A stretch of DNA of 43,157 nt, taken from Streptomyces turgidiscabies Car8. Its GTDB lineage: Bacteria > Actinomycetota > Actinomycetes > Streptomycetales > Streptomycetaceae. The stretch spans positions 1 through 43,157 of the forward strand of contig NZ_AEJB01000212.1 of NCBI RefSeq assembly GCF_000331005.1, read 5' to 3'. Below are positions 1 to 7,613 of the stretch, in pieces; positions within the stretch are counted from its first letter, which is position 1, and each line of letters starts with the position of its first letter. The notes under the pieces are model-generated. The model had not been told where the DNA came from, did no database searches, and worked only from the letters and a program-made list of their open reading frames with translations. The translations under genes and the position numbers were made by a program.

Positions 1-47
1 CCCCGACCGCCACGCCCCGACCCGCCACGCCCCGGCCTGCCACTGCC
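1..47. repeat. Short GC-rich tandem repeat
   Basis: Three imperfect copies of a 14-16 base unit beginning CCCCG and containing GCCAC run head to tail at the left edge of the window. The array may continue outside it. No function can be assigned; it lies in non-coding DNA downstream of the GntR gene. Confidence 0.4.
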
Positions 48-212
48 GGTCGACGCCTCAACTCCTCGTGCGTGCTGCGGTGTGGGGCGGCTGGCGTCCG
101 GACGGGATCGGCGGCCACGCCGCACGCCCGGCCGGGGCGGCCGGGCGCCCCGGCGCGCCGCAGGCGCGCCCTTGAGGAAGTGAAGGCTGTTTCGACCGAT
201 GTCCGTCGGCAC

Positions 213-992
213 TCAGGCGCGGGTGCGTCGTGCGGGCTGTTTGTCGGCGGTGATCCGGTAGGCGAGTTCGGCACGGTCCGCGCCGGTGCGCAGTTCTTCG
301 AGGATCAGCGGGCGGCCGTCGGTGCCGTGCGTGACGCGTGCCAGGTGCAGGACCGGGGTCGCGTCCGGGAGTCGGAGCGTGGTCCGCTCGTCGGGCAGCG
401 GCATGCGGGCGCGGACCGTCTCGGTCCAGGACAGCTTGTGCCCGTCCTCGGTGAGCAATCCGTAGAGCGCTTCCGGGCGCGTGGACGGCTCCTCGGCGAG
501 CAGCGGTACGCCTTCGGCGGTCGTGAAGGGGATCAGCGTGCGGTGCATGGCGCGTGTCCCGGAACCCGGGTCGATCAGGAGACGGTCGCATCCGAACAGG
601 GCTTCTTCCAAGCCGAGTTGGAGGAGTCGGCCGGTGTCCTTCGTGGTGTGGGTGCGGTAGGTGCTGGGCTCTTCGGCCTCATCCCAGGTGTCACCGCCTG
701 GCAGCGCGAACGTGCCGTCGGTGGTGCGGGTGATGCGGCGTTCGAGGGTGAGGGCGGGCTGCCCGGTGGAACGGACGAAGCTGCCTTTGCCGTGGCGGAC
801 GTCGATCAGGCCTTCCGCTCGCAGGGCGGCAATCGCGTTGCGGACGGTGGGGCGGGATACGCCGTAGCGGGCCATGAGCTGGGCTTCGGACGGCACCAGG
901 GATTCGGGGGCGAACTCGCCCGACAGGATGGCTTCCCTGATGGCGGCGGCCACCTGCTGGTAGAGGGCTCCGGGGCGCTGGATCTCCGACAT
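213..992 (-). CDS. GntR-family repressor (HutC/UTRA type, KorSA-like)
   Basis: A 259-residue regulator. Residues about 8-75 form a GntR winged helix-turn-helix, with the family signatures PSEAQLMARYGVSRPTVR and GLIDVRHGKGSFV. The C-terminal part resembles the UTRA ligand-binding domain of HutC-type regulators. In pSAM2-like elements the equivalent protein KorSA represses its own gene and the replication/transfer genes, which stops uncontrolled spread. Here it is divergent from the conserved small gene and the tra gene, with paired operator-like sites in the 164-bp gap. The ATG at 992 is the natural start. The role as transfer/replication repressor is inferred from position and family; its ligand, if any, is unknown. 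Confidence 0.85.
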   Translation of the reverse strand: MSEIQRPGALYQQVAAAIREAILSGEFAPESLVPSEAQLMARYGVSRPTVRNAIAALRAEGLIDVRHGKGSFVRSTGQPALTLERRITRTTDGTFALPGGDTWDEAEEPSTYRTHTTKDTGRLLQLGLEEALFGCDRLLIDPGSGTRAMHRTLIPFTTAEGVPLLAEEPSTRPEALYGLLTEDGHKLSWTETVRARMPLPDERTTLRLPDATPVLHLARVTHGTDGRPLILEELRTGADRAELAYRITADKQPARRTRA

Positions 993-1036
993 GGCGGCAT
1001 CTCCGGGTTCAGATCGTAGTCACGTCGCACGCGCGA

Positions 1037-1110
1037 CATCACTCGTCAGCATAAGTACTTGCGTCCCCGCCGTACAGCACTTCATAGTCATCACTCGTAA
1101 GGACAAGTGA
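1037..1110. promoter_or_regulatory. Paired GntR operator candidates between divergent genes
   Basis: Two sites share CATCACTCGT(C/A)AG, at 1037-1049 and 1089-1101, exactly 52 bp apart. In each, TCACT is followed ten bases later by AGT: TCACT-N10-AGTAC at 1039-1058 and TCACT-N10-AGTGA at 1091-1110. The second is a perfect 5-bp inverted repeat. The position between the repressor gene and the genes it would control suggests binding by the GntR protein. Confidence 0.5.
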
Positions 1111-1156
1111 CGTCTGAATATGTCAGGCGCCCCGAACGGCCAAGGAGGCCACAGAC

Positions 1157-1495
1157 ATGCAGTCCATTCCCGTGGACACCGGGCGGCTCGGCGTACTGCG
1201 CTGCGCCATCGCCCCGGAAGTGAAGATCAGCAACCAGGAGACACAGGAGGTCAAGAAGGACCGGGACGGCAACGCCGTCTACACCGTCGCCGTCACCGTG
1301 CGACAGGACCGGCGGCGCATCTCCGTCATCGAGATCGCCGTCACCGGCGAACCCAAAGGCATCGAGGAAGGCGTGATCCTCAAGGTCACCGGGCTGACCG
1401 CGTTCATGTGGGCGATGGGTGACCGGCACGGCGTCAGCTTCCGCGCCGACGCCATCACCCCCGTGACCGGCGCCTTAAAGACCGGTGGTGCGTGA
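1157..1495 (+). CDS. Conserved small AICE protein upstream of the transfer gene
   Basis: A 112-residue soluble protein with an excellent ribosome site (AAGGAGG at 1142-1148) before ATG. It looks all-beta, with alternating hydrophobic strands, and has no membrane segment and no recognisable catalytic motif. Proteins of this size commonly lie between the korSA-like gene and the FtsK-like transfer gene in Streptomyces integrative elements. Some nearby small proteins in pSAM2-like elements, such as Pra, activate replication and excision, but I cannot show that this is one. Its stop overlaps the tra start by 4 bases (ATGA), so the two are translationally coupled. Confidence 0.7.
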   Translation: MQSIPVDTGRLGVLRCAIAPEVKISNQETQEVKKDRDGNAVYTVAVTVRQDRRRISVIEIAVTGEPKGIEEGVILKVTGLTAFMWAMGDRHGVSFRADAITPVTGALKTGGA

Positions 1496-2799
1496 TGACC
1501 GCCATCCTCGCCATCGCCCTCGGACTGGCGGTCCTCGTCTGGGTGCTGGGCGGCTGTGATCTGCTGGGGCGGCATCGCCCGGTCTGGCACTGGTACGTCG
1601 CCGGATACCCGGCCGCTACGTGGCGGGTCGTGTTCACCTGGCGCAAGGTGGCCGTCCTCACCGACCTTGCCGTCTCCCGCCGTCCGCCGCGCGGACTGCT
1701 CGGTGACCTGGTCGTCAAGGGCGATCCACTGCGGCCGGTGGCACCGCGCATCTCCTTCCCGCGTGCCACCCGCATGGGGCTGACTGTGGTGGTGCGGCTG
1801 CATGCGGGCCAGACCCCGGCCATGTACCTCAAGGCGGCTGATGCCCTCGTGCACGCGTGGAAGGTCCACGCGGTGCGGGTCACCTCGCCGGAACGGGGGC
1901 TGGTGCTGCTGACGGCGACGGCCACCGATCCGCTGCAACACCCCGGCCTGGCTACTGCTCCGGCTGCGCTGCTCTCGGCCCTCATCGGGGTGTTGGAGAG
2001 CGGGAGCGCGTGGGTGGTGGATCTCCTGGTGGTGCCGCACTGGCTGATCGCCGGGGCCACCCGCTCCGGCAAGTCCACCCTGCTGGCCCGGCTGATCACC
2101 CAACTCGCCCCACAGACCGTTGCCCTGGTCGGGATCGACTGCAAGGGCGGCATGGAACTCGGCCTGTTCAGCGACCGGTTGAGCGCGCTGGCGACCTCCC
2201 GTCGTGAGGCGGTCGCGGTGCTGGCCGCGCTGGTGATCGAGATGCAGGACCGGATGAGCGTCTGCCGGACGGCCGGGGCCCGATCCATCTGGGAACTGCC
2301 CGTCAGGTTCCGGCCCGTACCAGTCGTCGTGATCGTTGACGAGATCGCGGAACTCTACCTCTCCGACGGCAGACGCGAGAGCAAAGCAGAAACCGAACAG
2401 TGCTCCACCCTCCTGCTACGCCTGGCCCAACTCGGCGCCGCCCTCGGAATCCACCTGGTCGTCGCCGGCCAACGCGTCGGCTCCGACCTCGGCCCCGGGG
2501 TCACCGCGCTGCGTGCTCAGCTCGGTGGGCGGATCTGCCACCGGGTCAATGACCCCGGCACCGCCGAAATGATCCTCGGCGACCTCAACAAGGACGCGGT
2601 GGCCATAGCGCAGTCGATCACCGCGCAGGAACAGGGCGTGGCCGTGTGCACCGGACCGGATGGCGGCTGGAACCGTGCCCGCTCCCACCTCACCCCCACC
2701 CAAGAGGCCGTCGCGGTCACCCGTAAGCACGCGGGCCTGGTGCCCGAACTGCCCACCGTCACCCGCGCGCTCGCCGCTCTCGAAGGAGACTCCCAATGA
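1492..2799 (+). CDS. FtsK/SpoIIIE-type conjugal DNA translocase (TraB/TraSA-like)
   Basis: A 435-residue protein with an N-terminal hydrophobic segment (about residues 3-22) and an FtsK-type motor. The Walker A motif GATRSGKST is at about 187-195 and the Walker B stretch VVVIVDEIAEL is at about 277-287. In Streptomyces one such protein moves double-stranded plasmid or element DNA between mycelial cells as a membrane hexamer, without a relaxase. It lies in a tight operon, overlapping the gene before and the gene after by 4 bases each. Its length is in the range of AICE Tra proteins. Assignment to the family is secure; the role in transfer follows from context. Confidence 0.92.
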   Translation: MMTAILAIALGLAVLVWVLGGCDLLGRHRPVWHWYVAGYPAATWRVVFTWRKVAVLTDLAVSRRPPRGLLGDLVVKGDPLRPVAPRISFPRATRMGLTVVVRLHAGQTPAMYLKAADALVHAWKVHAVRVTSPERGLVLLTATATDPLQHPGLATAPAALLSALIGVLESGSAWVVDLLVVPHWLIAGATRSGKSTLLARLITQLAPQTVALVGIDCKGGMELGLFSDRLSALATSRREAVAVLAALVIEMQDRMSVCRTAGARSIWELPVRFRPVPVVVIVDEIAELYLSDGRRESKAETEQCSTLLLRLAQLGAALGIHLVVAGQRVGSDLGPGVTALRAQLGGRICHRVNDPGTAEMILGDLNKDAVAIAQSITAQEQGVAVCTGPDGGWNRARSHLTPTQEAVAVTRKHAGLVPELPTVTRALAALEGDSQ

Positions 2800-2993
2800 T
2801 CAGCACAGGTGCCGCCGTGTCGCTCGTCGTGGTCTTCGGGATCATCACCTTCCTCCTCGTCCGGGCCCGCGACGTCCGCGCCTGGGAAGCGGTCTGCATC
2901 GCCCTGTTCGGCCTCTACCTCGGCCAGACCCCCGTCAGCCTCACCATCAACGGCTTCGTCACCTGGGTCCTCAGCGGCTTCTCCCACTTCTAG
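2796..2993 (+). CDS. Small membrane protein, Spd-like
   Basis: A 65-residue protein with two hydrophobic stretches (about residues 7-24 and 33-60), most likely two membrane passes. The ATG overlaps the tra stop, and an AAGGAG ribosome site lies just upstream. Small membrane proteins encoded right after tra in Streptomyces plasmids are usually Spd proteins, which help spread the element inside the recipient mycelium. This one is very short and has no diagnostic motif, so the Spd label rests on position and topology. Confidence 0.65.
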   Translation: MISTGAAVSLVVVFGIITFLLVRARDVRAWEAVCIALFGLYLGQTPVSLTINGFVTWVLSGFSHF

Positions 2994-3017
2994 ACCATGC
3001 AGGAAGGGACACACGCC

Positions 3018-3131
3018 ATGCCTATGCGCCGAGTGAGATGCACCGTCTGCAAGGGCGACGGAGCACGCAAAACCTGGACCGGACGGCTCCGACGCTGCCG
3101 CGTCTGCCGGGGCACCGGAACCATCCGCTGA
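3018..3131 (+). CDS. 37-residue double zinc-knuckle protein (DnaJ-type CxxCxGxG)
   Basis: A very short gene with an AGGAAGGGA ribosome site at 3001-3009 and an ATG at 3018; an in-frame ATG at 3024 is possible. Almost half the protein consists of two copies of the DnaJ zinc-centre motif, CTVCKGDG and CRVCRGTG, separated by a basic linker with one tryptophan. Four cysteines could bind one zinc ion. The rest is rich in arginine, which would suit nucleic-acid or protein contact. It sits between spd-like and rep in the operon. Function is unknown; the zinc site is inferred from the motif. Confidence 0.7.
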   Translation: MPMRRVRCTVCKGDGARKTWTGRLRRCRVCRGTGTIR

Positions 3132-3372
3132 ACCCCGCCAACCCGCACCCCACCCACCGGCAAGGAGTGATCCCCATGACCCACGCCCCGCCACCTACTC
3201 GCATCCGTGCCGCTGCGGCGGCCCACCCCGGAAGGTCACCACCATCACCCCGCAACCCACCACCCCGGCCGACAGGCGCGCCGTCCTCGACCGCGCGGCG
3301 CGCCTGCGCCAACTCCCCGAAACAGACCGAGACGCCCTCCGCATCGCCCAACACCCCCAATTCCCCCGCTGG

Positions 3373-4671
3373 TTGGAACAGATCACCGCTACCGGCGGCT
3401 GCACCCACCCCATCCACCTCTCCGGGTCGACAACGACGCTGGACGCGGCAACCGGCGAGATCCTCCGTCACTACGACACTCGCGCCGAACCCGGCGAACG
3501 GCTCTCCGTCCGCTGCCGCAACCGGCGCGCAACCGTCTGCCCGGCCTGCTCCCGACTCCACGCGGGCGACACCTTCCACCTCGTCCGCGCGGGCCTCCTC
3601 GGCGGCAAGAACATCCCCACCACCGTCCGCAACCGCCCCCGCCTCTTCATCACCCTGACCGCGCCCTCCTTCGGGCCGGTCCATCGTGCCGGGAACGAGC
3701 GTTGCCGACCGCGCCGCGACGGCGGAACGTGCGAACACGGGCGTCCCCTCGGCTGCGGCGCCGTCCACGCCCCGGACGCACTCGCCGTCGGCGAGCCGCT
3801 GTGCGGCGGCTGCTACGACTACACCGCCCACGTGCTGTGGCACGCACACGCCTCCAAGCTGTGGGACCGGTTCGTCATCGACGTGAGGCGCCGCCTCGCC
3901 TCCTCAGCCGGCCTCGTTCAGTCCCGATTCGCCGACCACGCTCGACTGTCCTTCGCCCGCGTCGCCGAATACCAGAAACGCGCGGCCGTCCACGTACATG
4001 CCGTCATACGCCTCGACGGCCCCAACGGGCCCACCGACGAACCCCCGGCCTGGGGCACCGCGCAACTGCTCATCGACGCCGTACACGCCTCCGCCGGACG
4101 GGTCCTGGTCCACACCCCCTACAGCCCGGCCGTGGGCGAACTGACCCTGCGCTGGGGCGTCCAAGTCGACGCCCGGCAACTGCATACCGACGGCGACGGA
4201 CCCGACGACGACGCCGTGGCCGCGTACGTCGCCAAGTACGTCACCAAAGGAGCCAGCGAGACAGGCGCCGGTACCGACCACCCCATCACCACCCGGGACG
4301 ACATCGACTCCGCACCCGTCACCGCACACGTGCGCACCCTCATGCGGGTGTGTTGGCGCCTCGGCGGCCTCCCCGAGTGCGAACCCCTCAGCCTCCGCGC
4401 CTGGGCCCACACCCTCGGCTACCGGGGCCACATCCTCACCAAGTCCCGCGCCTACTCGACGACATACGCGGCCCTGCGTGCCGAACGTGCCCATCACGTC
4501 GGCCACGCCGACATTCCCGGCACTGTCACCGAACGGAACTGGCGCTACGTCGGCTCCGGGCACACCCCCGGTGCCGCACTCATCGCCGCCGGAATGGCGG
4601 ACGATCTGACACTCAACCGCGAGATCGCCCGCGAAGAGATCAGCTCCAGCCGTGAGGAGGTGATCACCTGA
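3373..4671 (+). CDS. RepSA-like replication initiator (5' end uncertain)
   Basis: A 432-residue protein counted from a TTG. It has features of the actinomycete RepSA family of element replication initiators: an N-terminal block with HPIHLSG and LDAATGEILRHYDTR, a cysteine-rich stretch (CRNRRATVCPACSRLHAGDTF), FITLTAPSFGPVH, a second Cys cluster near CGGCYDYTAHVLW, and YVAKYVTKGASE, which resembles the catalytic-tyrosine region of rolling-circle initiators. Coding signal clearly continues upstream of the TTG in the same frame to about 3190, including DRDALRIAQHPQFPRWLEQ, but no ATG, GTG or TTG exists there before the stop at 3034. The well-placed ATG at 3176 is in another frame. A lost base or an unusual start is therefore likely. 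The next small ORF overlaps the end. Confidence 0.85.
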   Translation: MEQITATGGCTHPIHLSGSTTTLDAATGEILRHYDTRAEPGERLSVRCRNRRATVCPACSRLHAGDTFHLVRAGLLGGKNIPTTVRNRPRLFITLTAPSFGPVHRAGNERCRPRRDGGTCEHGRPLGCGAVHAPDALAVGEPLCGGCYDYTAHVLWHAHASKLWDRFVIDVRRRLASSAGLVQSRFADHARLSFARVAEYQKRAAVHVHAVIRLDGPNGPTDEPPAWGTAQLLIDAVHASAGRVLVHTPYSPAVGELTLRWGVQVDARQLHTDGDGPDDDAVAAYVAKYVTKGASETGAGTDHPITTRDDIDSAPVTAHVRTLMRVCWRLGGLPECEPLSLRAWAHTLGYRGHILTKSRAYSTTYAALRAERAHHVGHADIPGTVTERNWRYVGSGHTPGAALIAAGMADDLTLNREIAREEISSSREEVIT

Positions 4672-4823
4672 CGGTACGGCGTGATCGTGAGGCAGAGCGT
4701 GCCCGGCATCTGGAGCGGGTGTGTGCCAAGTTCCCGACCAGGATCAGCACTCAAGGAGCGCGGCGTCTGGCCCGGCTTCTGCAACATCCGTTCGTGGATC
4801 CAGAAGCCGTCCGGAAACCGTAA
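4668..4823 (+). CDS. Small basic protein with CTG start, overlapping rep
   Basis: A 51-residue ORF that would start at a CTG. The ribosome site just upstream (GAGGAGGTGATCAC, 4654-4667) matches the 16S rRNA tail almost perfectly at ideal spacing, which supports the rare start. It overlaps the rep stop codon. The product is very basic and helical (RRDREAERARHLERV ... ARRLARLLQHPF) and soluble. In tyrosine-integrase AICEs a small xis gene sits just after rep. This protein lacks the MerR-like fold of pSAM2 Xis, but by position it could be the excision (directionality) factor. That role is speculation. Confidence 0.5.
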   Translation: MTVRRDREAERARHLERVCAKFPTRISTQGARRLARLLQHPFVDPEAVRKP

Positions 4824-4981
4824 GGCCTCTCACCGCGACCCCTGAACCCCCGGCGAGAACCTTGGAGGCGTGTGTCACCGCCACGGGACGTCATCGTGCT
4901 ACCGAGCCGCGTCGTGGCCCGGCGATCTCGGCAGAAAGAGCAGTCGTCCTCCGCTTGGGTTCTTCGTGACAAGCTCTGGGT

Positions 4982-5506
4982 GTGACGACGTTGTTTCTGA
5001 CGGTCGGCCTGCCAGGGGCCGGAAAGACCACGAGAGCTCGGCAGCTGGCAAAGGAGCACAGCGCGCTGCGGCTGACGCCGGATGAGTGGATGATCCCGCT
5101 GTTTGGCGATCCGCAGCCGGATGGGAAGCGCGATGTCCTGGAAGGACGGCTGCTCTGGCTGGGTCTGGAGGCGTTGAAGCTGGGAACGAACGTGGTCCTG
5201 GATTTCGGATGCTGGTCTCGTGACGAGAGGTCCGCGATCCGCTGGTTGGTGATGTCTGTGGGCGCGTCCTGTCACCTTGTGTACGTGCCGGTAGACCATG
5301 AGACCCAACGTGCTCGGATCGCCCATCGCCAGTCGACCACCCCTGATCAGACCTTCGCGATGAGCGAGACGGACCTCGTGCACTGGAGGACTCTGTTCGA
5401 GGAGCCCGACGTCACGGAACTCGACGGACATAAGGTTGGAGGTCCGCCTCCTGGGTGGTCCGGATGGCTGGAGTGGGCCGCCGATCGGTGGCCGTCGCTC
5501 GCGTGA
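4982..5506 (+). CDS. P-loop kinase-like ATPase (AAA_33/zeta-toxin-like)
   Basis: A 174-residue single-domain nucleotide-binding protein. It starts at GTG and has Walker A GLPGAGKTT at residues 9-17, a possible catalytic DEW at 34-36, and a Walker B-like VVLDFGCW near residue 77. Such small P-loop kinases phosphorylate sugars, nucleotides or antibiotics, and zeta toxins share the fold, but the substrate here cannot be read from sequence. It has its own 158-bp upstream gap and points toward the integrase gene. It is not part of the core AICE gene set and looks like cargo. No antitoxin partner is visible beside it. Confidence 0.75.
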   Translation: MTTLFLTVGLPGAGKTTRARQLAKEHSALRLTPDEWMIPLFGDPQPDGKRDVLEGRLLWLGLEALKLGTNVVLDFGCWSRDERSAIRWLVMSVGASCHLVYVPVDHETQRARIAHRQSTTPDQTFAMSETDLVHWRTLFEEPDVTELDGHKVGGPPPGWSGWLEWAADRWPSLA

Positions 5507-5637
5507 TTGTCCGGCCAACCTTGGCGCTGCCCAGTATGGCGGCGGGAGCTCGGGGCCAGCTGTGGGCGCACTTGGATAATTTTGACAACGTAGCCGTGCC
5601 AGGCGCGCCGGGCCCGGAAAGATCCGCCGGACGGGCG

Positions 5638-7146
5638 CTAAAGCTCGTTCGCCTCGATGTCCACACGGCCGAAGTCGAAGGCTCGGCCTCGTGTCGATGA
5701 GGCATCAATGATCACAGCGCCGAAGAGGAAGCGTAGAACGGCGTTCATCCGCTCGTACTGCTTTCTGTCTGTCAACGCCTTCCAAGCGCTTCGGGCGTTG
5801 GTACCCACCAAGCCTTCAAGCACCTCAACGGCTGGCCGGACCACCAACTTGCGGCGAATCTGAGCGATCCGGTCCTCCACCGTCTTACGCATGGCGCGAT
5901 ACTCGCGCGTCTTCAGTTCTCCGGCCTCCCACATGTCTTTCAGCTCGGCTAGCTCTTCCTCGTCGGCCTCAATGGCTGCCTGATCTGCTGTCGTCAGGCT
6001 CGGCGGCTCGGTGCTGCCGGTCACGTCCAGCCGCTCCAACAGCTTGAGTGCTGCGTCGGTCACGAACGCTTCCAGCGTCGGCGCGGAGGCGCTGCGCCCG
6101 CAGAACTTGGTGTCTGTGCGCTGGCTGCGTCCGCACAGGTACTTGCCCATGGAGCCGGCCATGCGCACGCCGCACCGCTTGCACATCACGATGCCGCGCA
6201 ACAGGTAGAAGCGGTTGTCCTCGTTCTGACTGTTCGGAACGGCCGGGGCCCGGTACGTACGACGATCGCGTACCTCCTGCCAGAGACCTTGGTTGATGAT
6301 CGCGGGCCACTGGCCCCGGCCGACCTCTTCGCCTCGGAAGACGCGGATGCCCGCGACGTGGTGGCTGTCCAGAAGGGCTCGAACGCTGTCGGCGTTCCAC
6401 TCGCGTCCGAGGGCCGTCCGCTCGTTGCGCTCGTTGAGTGCGCGGGCCAGAGCAGTGGGGGTCTCGCCGTCCAGGTATCGGGTGAAGACTTCTCGGACGG
6501 TGGCGGCCTCCGCCGTGATGATCGCGGTTCCTGTTTTGTCGTAGCCGAATCGGCGCTTGCCCCCGTGCGGCTGGCCGTCCCGGGCTCGGTCAACCGTGGC
6601 GTCGCGCAACCGCCGTGAGGTGTCGTCGCTGGAGCGGCATGCATGTGCTACCTCGATGCGGAGGAAGAACCGGTCGTCGGGGTCGGAGAGATCACGCCGG
6701 TTGGCCTGGCCGTGCAGCGTGATGTCGTGTTGATCGGCAAGCTGCAAGAGCTGTTCGAGATCGTGCGGCTGCCGCATGAGTCGGTCCGGATGGTAGGTGA
6801 GGATGTGCCGTACCTGGTCTTCGCCGACGGCTTCGAGTAACGCGTCCCACCCGGGGCGCTTGCGGTTGCGCTTCCACGCGGATCGGTTGTTGTCCACGAA
6901 CACCAGGGGGCTCGGCACCGTGAGGTTCAGGCGCTCGGCAGTGTCTCGGCAGATTCGCTCCTGACGGTCCACGCCTGTCTGGTCGTCGTCATCCGCGTGC
7001 GAGATGCGGCAATAGATGGCGGCTCTCTCCCCGCTCCAGTCGGCAGCGCTGCGGCGGGCGTGGCGGGGAAGGGACAATCGAGAGATGCGCCGGTCGGTCA
7101 GTGGCTGGCGGCCTGGTTGCTGCTCGTCCGTCTCGTCTGCGTCCAT
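5638..7146 (-). CDS. Large serine recombinase (element integrase)
   Basis: A 502-residue site-specific integrase. The N-terminal resolvase domain has the active-site motif YCRIS with the nucleophile Ser49, and the later catalytic Arg in YHPDRLMR. A recombinase domain follows (GGKRRFGYD ... ALARALNER). Next is a zinc ribbon (CKRCGVRMAG ... YLCG ... FCG, about residues 319-350), then a long coiled-coil (about 405-450) typical of large serine integrases, which use it to control direction. Its first codon lies a few bases from the truncated permease gene, as expected because attP sites of this family often adjoin int. It would integrate the element alone, and excision would need a separate directionality factor. 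Confidence 0.93.
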   Translation of the reverse strand: MDADETDEQQPGRQPLTDRRISRLSLPRHARRSAADWSGERAAIYCRISHADDDDQTGVDRQERICRDTAERLNLTVPSPLVFVDNNRSAWKRNRKRPGWDALLEAVGEDQVRHILTYHPDRLMRQPHDLEQLLQLADQHDITLHGQANRRDLSDPDDRFFLRIEVAHACRSSDDTSRRLRDATVDRARDGQPHGGKRRFGYDKTGTAIITAEAATVREVFTRYLDGETPTALARALNERNERTALGREWNADSVRALLDSHHVAGIRVFRGEEVGRGQWPAIINQGLWQEVRDRRTYRAPAVPNSQNEDNRFYLLRGIVMCKRCGVRMAGSMGKYLCGRSQRTDTKFCGRSASAPTLEAFVTDAALKLLERLDVTGSTEPPSLTTADQAAIEADEEELAELKDMWEAGELKTREYRAMRKTVEDRIAQIRRKLVVRPAVEVLEGLVGTNARSAWKALTDRKQYERMNAVLRFLFGAVIIDASSTRGRAFDFGRVDIEANEL

Positions 7147-7175
7147 ATGAATAGCTTATGGACAGGCAATGGCCC
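7147..7175. other. Probable attachment junction of the integrated element
   Basis: The integrase gene begins at 7146 and permease coding sequence is already recognisable in frame from about 7151, just after a TGA at 7148-7150. The element/chromosome junction must fall within these few bases. Exact core bases cannot be defined because the second junction is outside the window. Confidence 0.55.
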
Positions 7176-7411
7176 AGGCCATCACCATGCCGCTCTTCTT
7201 CGGCTCCAACGCCCTCTACCCGGTCAGCGTGATGCCGGGCTGGCTCCAGACCGTCAGCAGGATCAACCCGCTGAGCTACCAGGTGAACGCCCTGCGCGGT
7301 CTTCTCCTCGGGACCCCGGCCAACCTCGCCGTCGACTTCGGAGTCCTGCTGGTCGCCGCCGTCCTCAGCGTCGTCGTGGCCTCCTCGCTGCTCGGCCGGC
7401 TGGCCCGCTGA
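7151..7411 (+). pseudogene. ABC-2 type exporter permease, 3' fragment cut off by the element
   Basis: This stretch encodes the last 86 or so residues of an ABC-2/DrrB-type drug-export permease. It has the typical segment QAITMPLFFGSNALYP, then MPGWLQ, NPLSYQVNALRG, and a final membrane helix ending SSLLGRLAR. An in-frame stop precedes it and the integrase gene abuts it, so the 5' two-thirds of the gene are missing here and should lie beyond the other end of the element. An ATG at 7169 could start a short peptide with no plausible transport function. The fragment is best read as the interrupted host gene. Confidence 0.85.
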
Positions 7412-7502
7412 ACGCCGGTCACCACCTTGCACCGGAACGTGATGTGCGGCACGCGCCCACCTGGTGTGAGAGGGCCCTTCGGCGGATTTCCGCTGCACAC
7501 CG

Positions 7503-7519
7503 CTTGATCAGTGATCAAG
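7503..7519. promoter_or_regulatory. 17-bp palindrome upstream of a hypothetical gene
   Basis: CTTGATCA and TGATCAAG are perfect inverted 8-bp arms around one central base. The site is 95 bp upstream of the GTG at 7614. Downstream, TTGACT at 7556-7561 and TAGGAA at 7580-7585 are 18 bp apart and could be a promoter. It may be an operator for an unidentified regulator. Confidence 0.4.
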
Positions 7520-7613
7520 GGGGCGAATTCGCTGGCCACAGCGCATTCTGCTCATTTGACTGTGCGCCGGGCACAAGGATAGGAAGCAGCCATCCGAGGT
7601 CGAGAGGTGGACT

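Noticed and set aside
1..47. CRISPR-like repeat array
   Set aside because: Units are 14-16 bases, contiguous and without spacers, so it is only a simple tandem repeat.
7100..7200. tRNA gene as integration target
   Set aside because: No cloverleaf or tRNA 3' end is present near the junction; protein-coding permease sequence is there instead.
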